Shown here piece by piece: positions 54,933-63,828 of a DNA stretch of 64,000 nt. This DNA comes from Hymenobacter psoromatis (GTDB taxonomy: Bacteria; Bacteroidota; Bacteroidia; Cytophagales; Hymenobacteraceae). The stretch is taken from positions 372,001-436,000 of the forward strand of contig CP014771.1 of assembly GCA_001596155.1 (NCBI GenBank). The letters are read 5' to 3'. The stretch's first letter is position 1. Each line of letters opens with the position of its first letter. The translations under genes and the position numbers were made by a program. The notes below the pieces were generated by a model. The model did not search any database. It was not told where the DNA came from and saw nothing but the letters and a program-made list of their open reading frames with translations.

Positions 54933-56432
54933 CTACGCCCCGCCCATCTTCCGCCCAAACAGAAAATACACTGGCAGGCCCAGCGCCACCAGGCCTAGGC
55001 CGTAGCGCGAGTATTCGGCCGTGTCGGGCGCGATGAGCAGGATGACGCAGAAGGCCGAGGCCAGCACCACGTAGAGGCCCGGCAGCAGGGGGTAGCCCCA
55101 GGCGCGGTAGGGGCGGGGCGCGTCGGGCCGGGTGCGGCGCAGCACGAAAATCCCGATTATCGTGATGAGGTAGAACAGGATAACCGAAAACATGACGTAG
55201 TTGAGTAGCTGCCCGTAGCTGCCGCTCAGGCAGAGCAGGCAAGCCCAGAGGCACTGCACCCACAGCGCCCGGCCCGGCACGCCGGCCCGATTCAGGCGGG
55301 CCAGCGAGGGAAAAAACAGCCCGTCCTTCGCCATCGCGAAATACGCCCGCGCCCCGCTCAGGATGATGCCGTTGTTGGCCCCGAAGGTGCTGAGCATGAT
55401 GAGCACGGCCAGCACGTAGGCCCCGGCCCGGCCCATTACTGACTCGGCCACCGCCGTGGCCACGCGGTCGTCGGTGGCATATTGGATGCCGCGGCCGGCC
55501 AGCGTGGCCGCCTCGGGCGCGCCGTGCAGGGGGAGGACCAGCAGGTACACCACGTTTATCAAAATATACAGCACCGTGACGATGGCCGTGCCCAGGGCCA
55601 TGCTGCGCACCAGCGTGCGCTCGGGGTTCTGGATTTCTTCGCCCGCGAAGCCGATGTTATTCCACGAATCGGAGGAAAACAGCGAGCCGGTCATGGCCAT
55701 GCCGATGCCGATGACCAAGCCGCCCGCGCTCAGCGGCAGCACCGCGCCGCCGACGCCCGGCGCGGGCGAGCGCGTGGCGTGCCAGAGGTCGTGAAAATTG
55801 GCCTGCACCGCCGCGGCGTTCAGCCCCAGCAGCAGGCCAAAGATGATGAGCAGCGCCAGCGCCACCAGCTTGGTGGAGCTGAGCACGTTTTGGATGAGCT
55901 TGCCCGCCTGCACGCCGCGCGCGTTCACGGCCGTGATGGCGACGATGAGGGTAATGGCGAGTAGCTGCACAGTCGAAAATTCGAAATGCCAGCTGCCGAT
56001 GTACGTATCAAAAAGTATGTTTTTTACCGAAAACCAAGGCCGAAGCACGCCCGTGAACTTGGCGAAGGCCACCGCCACGGCCGCGATAACGCCGGTCTGA
56101 ATCACCAGAAACAGTGTCCAGCCGTACAAAAACGCCACCAGCCGGCCGAAGGCTTCGCGCAGGTATACGTATTGCCCGCCCACCTTGGGGAACATGGCCG
56201 CCAGCTCGCCGTAGCTGATGGCGCCGGCCATTGTGATGAGGCCCGTAAGCAGCCACACTACCAGCAGCCAGCCCGCCGAGCCCACCTGCCGGCTGATATC
56301 GGCCGAGACGAGGAAGATGCCCGAGCCAATCATGGAGCCCGTGACGAGCATCACGGAATCGAACAGGGTGAGGGCGCGCTTGAAATGCGGCGCGTCGGTA
56401 TTGGGAGAGGAGGGGGGTAGGGCGTCGGGCAT
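54933..56432 (-). CDS. APC family amino acid permease
   Basis: An inner-membrane amino acid/polyamine/organocation transporter of 499 residues with about twelve helices. The first helix carries VMLVTGSMIGSGIFLVSADI (the GSGIF substrate loop), then ISYGELAAMFPKVGGQYVYLREAFGRL. FFSSDSWNNIGFAGEEIQNPERTLVRSMALG is the conserved segment after helix six. The C-terminus ends VYFLFGRKMGGA. The start at 56432 (MPDALPPSSPN) is preferred over 56525, because the longer N-terminus is unlike the family. Substrate unknown. Confidence 0.9.
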   Translation of the reverse strand: MPDALPPSSPNTDAPHFKRALTLFDSVMLVTGSMIGSGIFLVSADISRQVGSAGWLLVVWLLTGLITMAGAISYGELAAMFPKVGGQYVYLREAFGRLVAFLYGWTLFLVIQTGVIAAVAVAFAKFTGVLRPWFSVKNILFDTYIGSWHFEFSTVQLLAITLIVAITAVNARGVQAGKLIQNVLSSTKLVALALLIIFGLLLGLNAAAVQANFHDLWHATRSPAPGVGGAVLPLSAGGLVIGIGMAMTGSLFSSDSWNNIGFAGEEIQNPERTLVRSMALGTAIVTVLYILINVVYLLVLPLHGAPEAATLAGRGIQYATDDRVATAVAESVMGRAGAYVLAVLIMLSTFGANNGIILSGARAYFAMAKDGLFFPSLARLNRAGVPGRALWVQCLWACLLCLSGSYGQLLNYVMFSVILFYLITIIGIFVLRRTRPDAPRPYRAWGYPLLPGLYVVLASAFCVILLIAPDTAEYSRYGLGLVALGLPVYFLFGRKMGGA

Positions 56433-56512
56433 AAAGGCGGGGGTAGGGGCAGTTTTTGCCAAATAACGGGACGTAGGGGCGAATGCAACCGTTGGGCGGG
56501 GCGAACGGCTCC

Positions 56513-56521
56513 TATTTTTGC
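56513..56521 (+). promoter_or_regulatory. -7 box (TATTTTTGC) upstream of a lipoprotein gene
   Basis: An exact match to TAnnTTTGC, 21 bases upstream of the ATG at 56543. A TTGG about 18 bases further upstream is a weak -33. Confidence 0.5.
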
Positions 56522-56542
56522 TCACTCATTTAATTATAGTAT

Positions 56543-57286
56543 ATGCGGCCTCCTTTACGCCTTCCGCTACTCGCCGTCGCCTTATTTAGCCTGGTTTCGA
56601 TGGGTGGCTGCCCTAACAAAGTGCCTGAGGGACAATTCACGGTGGCGAAGGGAACCGTCACTAACCTGCGAACCGGCCGGCCGCTGCCGGGAGTGCGCAT
56701 GGCTATCGTATCGGCTATAGGTACTCTCAAAAACTATCAAAGCCTGTCAGATACCGTCCTAACCGACGCGCAGGGCCAATACGAACTCAGCTTCACGAAT
56801 AGCAAAGGACTTTTTTATGCCATTGACTGCGGTCAGCTAGGAGCGTATTATCCTTTTCAGCAAACGCGTCTGGATTTTTCCGACTCCGTATCCATAACTG
56901 GCGGGGGTAGCCACCCTTCGCAGGCTACCCGAGAGCTGGTACTTGGCCGAACTAATGTCTTTGATTTTCGCCCGTCGCCCCGGCGCGTGTGGCAGGTGCA
57001 GGTGAATACGCTGACCACTGGCTATCAGAATTTCTATTTCGCTCAGAAATATTTCATCGCGTCCGGTGGGCCGGCCGATAACCAACATCGCCTGGTAACT
57101 ATTTATCAGTCAGTACCCTTTGCGATGACTGCGCCGCAGGATTTTTACCGAACTCCTGGTGTTCTGCCAGTGGCGCATTTTACCCGTTCCGCACCGGGCA
57201 CCACCCAAGACACGCTGGTGCAGTTGATGCCCACCACCTCACTCACCGGCGATACGGTGAAGGCCACGCTAAAATTCGGGCACTGA
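56543..57286 (+). CDS. lipoprotein with carboxypeptidase-regulatory-like domain
   Basis: A 247-residue lipoprotein (signal LFSLVSMGGC). The first part, GTVTNLRTGRPLPGVRMAIVSA...LTDAQGQYELSF, is the beta-sandwich repeat (CarboxypepD_reg-like) common in Bacteroidota surface proteins. The remainder, rich in Thr and aromatic residues, looks like further beta structure. Its role is unknown; it may be exposed at the outer membrane. It is followed closely by the DUF3352-like gene. Confidence 0.75.
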   Translation: MRPPLRLPLLAVALFSLVSMGGCPNKVPEGQFTVAKGTVTNLRTGRPLPGVRMAIVSAIGTLKNYQSLSDTVLTDAQGQYELSFTNSKGLFYAIDCGQLGAYYPFQQTRLDFSDSVSITGGGSHPSQATRELVLGRTNVFDFRPSPRRVWQVQVNTLTTGYQNFYFAQKYFIASGGPADNQHRLVTIYQSVPFAMTAPQDFYRTPGVLPVAHFTRSAPGTTQDTLVQLMPTTSLTGDTVKATLKFGH

Positions 57287-57344
57287 GAGTAGCCTTTGGG
57301 GCTTACCCTCGATTGCCCAGCGAACGCTAAGCGGCCGGCCGGGC

Positions 57345-57353
57345 TACTTTTGC
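57345..57353 (+). promoter_or_regulatory. -7 box (TACTTTTGC) of the DUF3352-like gene
   Basis: An exact match to TAnnTTTGC ending 4 bases before the ATG at 57358, which implies an mRNA with almost no leader. Confidence 0.5.
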
Positions 57354-57357
57354 CCCC

Positions 57358-60156
57358 ATGTCCCGCAAGCTTCTGGCCCTGCTGGTGGCCGCGTTTTTCG
57401 TGCTTTCGCTGGCCACCTACGTTTATTATCGCCGCACGCTGGCCGCCGTGCCCGTCGATGCCTACGCCCTGGTGCCCGACGATGCGGTGCTGGTGCTGGC
57501 CACCCACGACCACCCCGCCCTGGTGCAGCACCTGCAGGAGGCCGGCGTGTGGGACAACCTCACCGGCGTGCGGTACTACCAGCAGGTAGCAGGGCAGCTG
57601 GCCCTGGCTGACAGCCTCGACAACGGCGGCCGGCCCGTGGTGGCCCCCGCGGGCGGGCGGCCCCGCGGCTTGCTGGGGCTGCTGGGTAAAAAGCTGGTGC
57701 TGACCTCGCTGCACCTCACCGGGCCGGGGCAGTTTGACCTGCTTTTTCAGATTCCGCTGGCGAGCGTGCGCGAGTACCGCCAGGCGCGGGGCTTTCTTGA
57801 AACGCTGGCCCGCGACCCGCGCTACATGCTCAGCACCCGCGATTACGAAGGCCATGAGCTGGACGAGCTGGCTGCCCGCGCTGGCGGCCGCCTCACGGTG
57901 CTCAACTACCGCAATCATCTGATTTTTAGTACGAATTCCGCGCTGGTGGAAGCCGTGGTGCGCCGCCTGGGCCACCCCGATGCGCCCACCGTGCGCGCCG
58001 GCTTCGGGGCCACCGACCTGCTGCGCCTGCCCGACGTGGATGCCACCGTGCTGGTGAATTTCCGGCGGGTGCCGGCTCTGCTCGACGTGCTCTTTCAGCC
58101 CGGCACCCACGCCCAGCTCGACCAGGTGCTGGCCCTGGCCCACGACGGCCTGGTGGGCCTCAAGTTCAGCCCCGGCCAGCTGGCCTTCTCCGGCTTCGCC
58201 AACCCCGAAACCGCCGCCAACTCGTGGCAGCAGCAGCTGCGCGGCCAGCCCGCCCAGCTCCTGCGCCCCCTGGCCGACGTGCTGCCCCTGCACGCCAGCC
58301 TGGTGCTGGCGGTGGCCGGCCAGCTGCCGCCTACCCCCCCGCCGGCCACCGACTCAGCCGCCGCCCGCCGCCCCGTCGCCTACGGCCCGGCCCTCGACAG
58401 CCTGCGCGCCGGCTTGGTGCCGGGCGCGGCGCTGGTGTACCTCACCACGCCCGCGCCCGGCGTGGTGCCGGCCCAGGTGCTGGTGGCGCGCTGCCAGCGC
58501 GTGGCGGCCACCGGCCGCTGGCTGGCCCGGCTGCGGCGGCTGGGCGGAGCGTCGCCGGCGTTTAGCCGGGTAGGGAATTATGAGGTGCAGGCGGCGGGCT
58601 TTGAGGCGGCGCGGCTGCTGGGGCCGCTGGCGGCGGGCGTGTCGGCGGCGGGCAGCTCGGTGTTATGCACAGCTTTAGTAGGGAATTATTTGGTGATAAG
58701 CGACGAAATCAGCTTGCGCCGCTACCTGGGCGAGGTGGCTGCGGGGCAGGTGTGGAGCCGCTCGGCGGCCCAGGTGGCACTGTTGCAGCAAACCCTGCCC
58801 CAGGCGCGCCTCACCGTGCTGGCCGATGTGCGCCAGGGCTGGAACGCGCTGCTCGGCTACCTGGCCGAAGACCGCCGCGCTGGCCTGCTGCGCAATGAGA
58901 GCCTGTTTCAGCGCTTCCCGCAGGTGGCCTGGCAGCTCCTGCCCCCCGATGCCGCCGCCGAGGAAGGCCGGCCCGGTAGCCAGTATTTTGCCCAGCTGCT
59001 GCTGCGTCGCCCCGGCCAGGGTCCGGCCCTCGACTCGGTGGCGGCCAGCGGGGCGGGCACCCGCTTTCGCTCGGCGCTGGCGGGCCGGCCCCTGCTGCTG
59101 CCGGCCCTCGCCAGTGCCGTCGAGGGCAATGCCACCGGCCCGGTGGTGGTGACCGACTCACTGGGCGTGCTGCACCTGCTGCCCGCCGGCCCCGCCGCCC
59201 AGCCCTGGGCCGATAGCCTGCCCGGCCCCGTGGTGGGCCTGGGGCCGCGCCTGGCGCGGGGCCGCCTGCTGCTGGCCACGGCGCATAATATTCACTGGCT
59301 GGACCCCGCCAACGGCGAGCAAGTGCCCGGCTTTCCCCTCAACCTGCCCGATTCGGTGACGGTGGCCTACGTGGCGGCCGGCACCTCGCCCCGCCTGGTG
59401 GTGGCCACCGCCCACCAGGATTTATTGCTCTTCGACACTAACGGCCGCCGCTACCCCGGCTGGCCCCGCCACCTCGAAGCCCCGCTGGCCGGCCCGCCCG
59501 TGCTGCTGACCGTGGGCGGCCGCGACGTGGTGGTGGCCGCCCTGCGCAACGGCTACGTCTATGCCTTCGACCAGGCCGGCGGGCGCTATCCTGGCTTCCC
59601 GGTGAGCGCCGGCGCGCACCTCGCCGGCCCGCTGCTGGCCACGGCCGGCCCCACGCTGGCCCGCAGCGTGCTGCGCCTCGTGAACCAGCACGGCGAATTG
59701 CTCACCATCACGCTCAGCGGCGACATCACGGCCCGCCGCCGGGTGGCTACCTGGAGCCGCACGGCCACGTTCCGATTGGTGCCGGAGGCGGGGGGTAGGG
59801 CGGGCTCGTTTGTGGTGGTGCGCCAGGATGGCGGCCAGCTCGACGTGTTCAGCCCCGGCAGCGTGGCCCCGCTGCTGAGCCGGCAGTTCGTGACTTCGGG
59901 CGAGAAGTCGGTGCAGTGGTTCGACTTTGGCGTGACGCACCAGGTCCTGGCCCTCACCGAGCCGCTGCCGGGCCAGGTGTGGCTCTTCGACGGCCAGGGC
60001 CGGCCGCTGGGCGCCGGCAGCCCTACCCCCGCCCTGGCCGCCTGGCCCAGCACCGGCACCGGCATCGGCCTGCGCTACGACGCCGCCCGCCAGCGCTACC
60101 AGCTGCTGCGCCTGCTGCGCCGCGAGCTGCGGAGGGACGAGATAGCCAGCCAATAA
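57358..60156 (+). CDS. large DUF3352-like envelope protein with beta-propeller C-terminus
   Basis: A 932-residue protein with one N-terminal membrane helix (LLALLVAAFFVLSLATYVYY). Residues 30-560 resemble DUF3352-type proteins (VPDDAVLVLATHDHPALVQHL, GHELDELAARAGGRLTVLNYRNHLIFST, ISDEISLRRYLGEVAAG). From about residue 590 to the end the sequence has repeated strands such as GRLLLATAHNIHWLDPANGEQVPGFPLNLP, DLLLFDTNGRRYPGWPRHLE and GYVYAFDQAGGRYPGFPVS, a PQQ/WD-like propeller. The composition is very GC-rich. No catalytic motif is seen, and the function is unknown. Confidence 0.8.
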   Translation: MSRKLLALLVAAFFVLSLATYVYYRRTLAAVPVDAYALVPDDAVLVLATHDHPALVQHLQEAGVWDNLTGVRYYQQVAGQLALADSLDNGGRPVVAPAGGRPRGLLGLLGKKLVLTSLHLTGPGQFDLLFQIPLASVREYRQARGFLETLARDPRYMLSTRDYEGHELDELAARAGGRLTVLNYRNHLIFSTNSALVEAVVRRLGHPDAPTVRAGFGATDLLRLPDVDATVLVNFRRVPALLDVLFQPGTHAQLDQVLALAHDGLVGLKFSPGQLAFSGFANPETAANSWQQQLRGQPAQLLRPLADVLPLHASLVLAVAGQLPPTPPPATDSAAARRPVAYGPALDSLRAGLVPGAALVYLTTPAPGVVPAQVLVARCQRVAATGRWLARLRRLGGASPAFSRVGNYEVQAAGFEAARLLGPLAAGVSAAGSSVLCTALVGNYLVISDEISLRRYLGEVAAGQVWSRSAAQVALLQQTLPQARLTVLADVRQGWNALLGYLAEDRRAGLLRNESLFQRFPQVAWQLLPPDAAAEEGRPGSQYFAQLLLRRPGQGPALDSVAASGAGTRFRSALAGRPLLLPALASAVEGNATGPVVVTDSLGVLHLLPAGPAAQPWADSLPGPVVGLGPRLARGRLLLATAHNIHWLDPANGEQVPGFPLNLPDSVTVAYVAAGTSPRLVVATAHQDLLLFDTNGRRYPGWPRHLEAPLAGPPVLLTVGGRDVVVAALRNGYVYAFDQAGGRYPGFPVSAGAHLAGPLLATAGPTLARSVLRLVNQHGELLTITLSGDITARRRVATWSRTATFRLVPEAGGRAGSFVVVRQDGGQLDVFSPGSVAPLLSRQFVTSGEKSVQWFDFGVTHQVLALTEPLPGQVWLFDGQGRPLGAGSPTPALAAWPSTGTGIGLRYDAARQRYQLLRLLRRELRRDEIASQ

Positions 60157-60170
60157 AGAGCGTCCGCAGC

Positions 60171-60213
60171 AGGGCTTACGCAAAGAAGATTTCGCACAGG
60201 GTGCGTAAGCCCT
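60171..60213. repeat. short palindrome after the DUF3352-like gene
   Basis: The arms AGGGCTTACGCA/TGCGTAAGCCCT flank a 19-base loop. It lies 14 bases beyond the stop codon and could end transcription, though no T run follows. Confidence 0.6.
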
Positions 60214-60226
60214 ACGGATAAATCTT

Positions 60227-60324
60227 CAGAAGTAGGGTGCGGGGCTTGCCCCCGCCCGTCGTTGAACGAATGCCTTACGAGTCGTTCAACGACGGGCGGG
60301 GGCAAGCCCCGCACCCTACTTCTG
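60227..60324. repeat. intergenic palindrome, GTAGGGTGCGGGGC family, copy 3
   Basis: A near-perfect 98-base palindrome with arms CAGAAGTAGGGTGCGGGGCT, the inner arms CGTCGTTGAACGA and a small loop. It shares the outer 30 bases of each arm with the copies at 14608 and 54728. Confidence 0.9.
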
Positions 60325-60503
60325 AGGTTAACTGGTGCCTGCACCCAAGCACCCAGGGATGTAGCGCGGCCTCTGCAAGTCGCGTCGCTATTAGCTGCAT
60401 AACGTTAGCGCAGCTCTCAGGCTGAGGTATCGCTTAACCGGGGCAAGCGGCCGGCTTTTTTGCCGGCAGCCCGCGGGTACATAAACCTGGAGACCGCGCT
60501 AGC

Positions 60504-60556
60504 GAATAAAAAGACAATCCTACTAAGCTCACGGAAGCATGACGGTCTTTTTATTC
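60504..60556. terminator. hairpin with A/T-rich stem
   Basis: GAATAAAAAGAC and GTCTTTTTATTC flank a 29-base interval. The stem resembles a bidirectional terminator. It belongs to a 516-base gap that otherwise holds only repeats and the operator-like array. Confidence 0.5.
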
Positions 60557-60583
60557 AGCGCCCACACGCCAAATTATAAAATT

Positions 60584-60660
60584 GGTAGGCTATTTTCGCA
60601 GCTGTAAAAATAACCTACCAACTGTGTAGGTTATTTTTACAGCCAAAAAAATAACCTACA
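60584..60660. promoter_or_regulatory. four-unit alternating inverted repeat upstream of the HTH gene
   Basis: Four 19-base units related to GGTAGGTTATTTTTACAGC alternate in direction: 60584-60602 (forward), 60601-60619 (reverse), 60625-60643 (forward) and 60642-60660 (reverse). Units 2 and 3 form a palindrome with 18 of 19 matches; units 1 and 4 are more diverged. The array ends 13 bases before the ATG of an HTH protein, where an autoregulatory operator would be expected. Confidence 0.6.
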
Positions 60661-60672
60661 CTTAAATACGTC

Positions 60673-61224
60673 ATGGGTCGTCATGCTAAACTCTCTACTT
60701 CGCCACTGGCGCAGGTGCGCCGCTACTTTGGCCTGAGCCAGGCCGCGCTGGCCGCTTGGCTGGGCATTCAGCCGGCCCAGGTGGGGCACCTGGAGGCCGG
60801 GCGGCGCGCCATGACCGGGGCCGTGCTGCGGCGGCTGGTGCCGCTGGCCGGGGCTGCCGCCGCCGGCCCGGCCCCGGCCGAGGCCGACCCGCCCGCCGCG
60901 GCTCCCGCGCCCGCGGCCCTGCTCGCCCGCCTGGATTATTGTCGGCACCACGCCACCCGGCTGCGGCGGGCGCTGGCCGCCCAGGCGGCCCCGCTGGCCC
61001 AGGCCCGCCGCTGGCAGCAGGCCCTGCCCGCCCTGCTGGCCGCCCCGCCCGACCCCGCCGACCCGCCCGCCCGCGCTGCCCGCGCTCACGCCTGGCTGCT
61101 GCGCCGCCAGGCCGAAGCCGCCGCCGCCCTCGATGCCGAGGCCGCCGCCCGCTACCACCTGCTGCGCGCCCAGGCCGAAGGGCTCGAAGCCGAGGCCGCC
61201 GCCCTGGCCCGCCTGCTGCCATAG
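60673..61224 (+). CDS. Ala-rich HTH (XRE-like) protein
   Basis: A 183-residue protein. The first 60 residues form an XRE/Cro-like helix-turn-helix: LAQVRRYFGLSQAALAAWLGIQPAQVGHLEAGRRAM. The rest is very rich in Ala, Pro, Arg and Leu and looks like a long helix or coiled coil (LLRRQAEAAAALDAEAAARYHLLRAQAEGLEAEAAALARLL). It probably binds the palindromic array just upstream. No toxin or antitoxin partner is evident beside it. Confidence 0.75.
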   Translation: MGRHAKLSTSPLAQVRRYFGLSQAALAAWLGIQPAQVGHLEAGRRAMTGAVLRRLVPLAGAAAAGPAPAEADPPAAAPAPAALLARLDYCRHHATRLRRALAAQAAPLAQARRWQQALPALLAAPPDPADPPARAARAHAWLLRRQAEAAAALDAEAAARYHLLRAQAEGLEAEAAALARLLP

Positions 61225-61281
61225 CGCGGGGCCATGCTTTACCTCAGCCCCAGCACCCGCGCTGCCGGGCAGCAAACGTGC

Positions 61282-61364
61282 GGTAAGCTTTAGCTTGCCG
61301 TTGATTAACGCGCACGGAGCGCCACCAGCCGGCCCCCATATAAAACGCCAAGCTAAAGCTTACC
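61282..61364. repeat. palindrome with GGTAAGCTTTAGCTTG arms
   Basis: The 16-base arms at 61282-61297 and 61349-61364 are perfect complements enclosing about 51 bases. It lies between the HTH gene and the NadR-like gene. Confidence 0.75.
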
Positions 61365-61391
61365 CCACATTTACCGCCCGATATTTTTCGT

Positions 61392-62477
61392 ATGAAAGCT
61401 CTCCTTGGCCTCGTGGTAGGCAAATTCTGGCCGCCGCACCGGGGCCACCAGCTGCTGCTCGAAACCGCCGCCGCCCAAGTCGCCGAGCTGCTGGTGCTCG
61501 TGTATGCCAATCCCGACGATGCCCGGCACCCGGCTCCGGCCCGCGCCGCCTGGCTGCGCGAGCTATATCGCGGCGATGATTTTGCCCAGGGCCCGCGCGT
61601 GGGCCCTACCCCCCTGCGCATCATCGCCCTCACCGCCGAGGCCGACGGCGTGCTCCCCGACGCGGCCGACGACCACACCCACCGCGAATTCGTGCGCCAG
61701 TGGCTGGCCCGCCAGGGCTACCGCATCGACGTGGTTTTCAGCAGCGAAGCCTACGGCACCGGCTTTGCCGAGCACCTGGGGGCCGCCCACGTGCTGGTGG
61801 ATGAGCCGCGCCAGCGCGTGCCCATCAGCGGGACCCGGCTGCGCGCCGCCCTGGCCCAAAACTCCCCCTTTGCCACCGGCCCCCTGGCCCTGATTCACCC
61901 GTTTATTGCAGCGCAATACGGCGCGGTGCCGCCTACCCCCGTGCCGCGCCTGGTGCTGCTGGGGGCTGAAAGCAGCGGCAAAACAACCCTCTGCCAGGCG
62001 CTGGCCGAGGCACTGGATACCGCGTGGGTGCCCGAATACGGCCGCATCCTGCACGAGCAAAAAAACGGCGCGCTCACCTACGAGGACCTGCTCTACATCG
62101 GCCGCCGCCAACTGGAGCTGGAAGATGCCGCCACGCCCCACGCCCGCGGCTGGCTCGTCTGCGATACCAACGCAACTACCACGGCGCTGTATTCCTACTA
62201 CTATTTTCACCGCTGCGAGCCGGCCTTGCGAGCGCTGGCCGCGGTGTGCCGGGCGCGCTACGCCCGCACCTTCGTGTGCCTGCCCACGGTGCCCTTCGCC
62301 CAGGACGGCTGGCGCGGCCCCGAGGCGCTGCGCCAGTTTCAGCACGGTGCCATTCTGATGCAGCTGGAGATGCTGGGCATTCCATATGTTTTGCTCGATG
62401 GCAGCGTGGCGGAGCGCGTGGCGCAGGTGCGGGCGGCGCTGGTCGCCCTGCCATCGCAAGTAGCCAGTAGCCGATGA
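61392..62477 (+). CDS. nadR: NadR-like NMN adenylyltransferase / nicotinamide riboside kinase
   Basis: A two-domain NAD salvage enzyme. The N-terminal nucleotidyltransferase has GLVVGKFWPPHRGHQLLLE (the HxGH motif) and the ISGTRLR signature near residue 147. The C-terminal kinase has the Walker A GAESSGKTTLCQALAEAL and the segment GWLVCDTNATTTALYSYYY. It lacks the HTH domain of enterobacterial NadR, so it is an enzyme and not a repressor. The following small membrane gene overlaps it by four bases. Confidence 0.9.
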   Translation: MKALLGLVVGKFWPPHRGHQLLLETAAAQVAELLVLVYANPDDARHPAPARAAWLRELYRGDDFAQGPRVGPTPLRIIALTAEADGVLPDAADDHTHREFVRQWLARQGYRIDVVFSSEAYGTGFAEHLGAAHVLVDEPRQRVPISGTRLRAALAQNSPFATGPLALIHPFIAAQYGAVPPTPVPRLVLLGAESSGKTTLCQALAEALDTAWVPEYGRILHEQKNGALTYEDLLYIGRRQLELEDAATPHARGWLVCDTNATTTALYSYYYFHRCEPALRALAAVCRARYARTFVCLPTVPFAQDGWRGPEALRQFQHGAILMQLEMLGIPYVLLDGSVAERVAQVRAALVALPSQVASSR

Positions 62478-62857
62478 GGTACTTTAGATTTTTGCTGATT
62501 AACGCGGCCTATTTGGTGGCTATGCTAATGCTGACTATCTATTGGTCAGTGAATTTTACGGCATATTCGCATAGTAAAGGCGACGAAAGCTTCTTCTTTA
62601 TTGAACTTACACTTGGGTTAGCATACATAGTGTTCATTGCCAACGCTTTATTTGTGAAGTGCATAGGCTGGCTAGCTGCGTTAGTGATACCCTTGTTGGC
62701 GTGTGGAGTGGCCGTCGTTATGACATTCGTATTAGTGTTATGGCTAATTAATGGGTATCCAGCGCAGCTTATTATCGGTTATGGTATTTCATATAGTATC
62801 GTCACTTTTGGGGCAATTGCTAGAAGTGCGTATAGATGGGGGCTGCTTGCGCTCTGA
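62474..62857 (+). CDS. small membrane protein, unknown
   Basis: A 127-residue protein with four likely helices (FLLINAAYLVAMLMLTIYW, FFFIELTLGLAYIVFIANALFV, WLAALVIPLLACGVAVVMTFVLVLWLI, IIGYGISYSIVTFGAIA). It starts inside the stop codon of the NadR-like gene (ATGA), so it is translationally coupled. Its base composition is clearly poorer in GC than that gene, which suggests recent arrival. I do not recognise the family. Confidence 0.75.
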   Translation: MRYFRFLLINAAYLVAMLMLTIYWSVNFTAYSHSKGDESFFFIELTLGLAYIVFIANALFVKCIGWLAALVIPLLACGVAVVMTFVLVLWLINGYPAQLIIGYGISYSIVTFGAIARSAYRWGLLAL

Positions 62858-62931
62858 TTCCAATTTCCTATTCCTGACGCTTTAGTGCAGCGCCGCGCAA
62901 CAAAACAACCAGGTGGCTAATAAGCTGAAAA

Positions 62932-62953
62932 CATACTTGCGCCAGCAAGTATG
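62932..62953. repeat. small perfect hairpin
   Basis: CATACTTGC and GCAAGTATG flank GCCA in the 174-base gap before the DUF2071 gene. It may be a terminator for the small membrane gene, but it lacks a T run. Confidence 0.45.
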
Positions 62954-63031
62954 CAAAGGGAAGTATTAGTTAAAGCATTCGCCTAAAAGGCCCGTCTTAC
63001 TAGCTGCTACAGCTTCACCTGCCCCGCTGTC

Positions 63032-63763
63032 ATGAAAATTCCGACGTTGCATGGTATTATCGACCGGCGCATCCTTATCAACTTCACCGCCGACCCGGCC
63101 GACGTGGCCCGGCTGGTGCCCGCGCCGTTTCGCCCCAAGCTCTACCGGGGGCGGGCCGTGGTGGGCATTTGCCTGATTCGCCTCCAACACATCAAGCCCA
63201 AAGACTGGCCCGATTTCGTGGGGGTAGCGTCTGAAAACGGCGCTCACCGCATTGCCGTGGAGTGGGACGAGGGCGGCCAGGTGCGGGAAGGCGTGTACGT
63301 GCCGCGGCGCGACACCTCTTCGCAGCTGAATGCCTGGGTAGGCGGGCGGCTATTCTCAAGCAAGCATTTTTTGGCCAAATTCAACGTGGTTGAAACCGGA
63401 AAAGATTACCACGCAGATTTTACCAGCTCCGACGGCACCCACCTTGCTATTGACGCGCAAGCTGCCCCGGTCTTCGCCCCCGATTCTATTTTCGGCACGT
63501 TGGAAAACGTCTCCGATTTTCTGGAGAAAGGCTCGGTCGGCTACTCGCCCAACGGCGCGCAGTTTGACGGGCTGCGGCTGGCTACGTATGCCTGGCGGGT
63601 GCAGCCCCTGACCGTGAGCGCGGTAACATCCAGCTTTTTCGAGGATGAAAGCCAATTTGCTAAAGGCTCGGTTAAGTTTGATAATGCCTTGCTGATGACG
63701 GGTATCGAGCACGAGTGGCACACATTGCCCAGCAAGCCGGGGCGCGCGGCGACTACGGCTTAG
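63032..63763 (+). CDS. DUF2071 domain protein
   Basis: A 243-residue protein of the DUF2071 (acetoacetate decarboxylase-like fold) group: INFTADPADVARLVPAPFRPKLYRGRAVVGICLIRLQHIKP, then EGGQVREGVYVPRRDTSSQLNAWVGGRLFSSKHFLAKF. The family is poorly characterised. No signal peptide is present. The gene is isolated between small spacers. Confidence 0.82.
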   Translation: MKIPTLHGIIDRRILINFTADPADVARLVPAPFRPKLYRGRAVVGICLIRLQHIKPKDWPDFVGVASENGAHRIAVEWDEGGQVREGVYVPRRDTSSQLNAWVGGRLFSSKHFLAKFNVVETGKDYHADFTSSDGTHLAIDAQAAPVFAPDSIFGTLENVSDFLEKGSVGYSPNGAQFDGLRLATYAWRVQPLTVSAVTSSFFEDESQFAKGSVKFDNALLMTGIEHEWHTLPSKPGRAATTA

Positions 63764-63828
63764 CACGCGGCTGGCGCGAGTACGCTGCGTTAAACCCGCG
63801 CCAGCATTTGCCAGAGCCCAGCGTTTGG

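Noticed and set aside
60237..60425. Open frames in the GTAGGGTGCGGGGC palindromes encoding a RGLPPP...GRGQAPHPTS-like peptide on both strands
   Set aside because: The peptide repeats only because the DNA palindrome repeats. Both strands give nearly the same product, which marks it as a by-product of the repeat.
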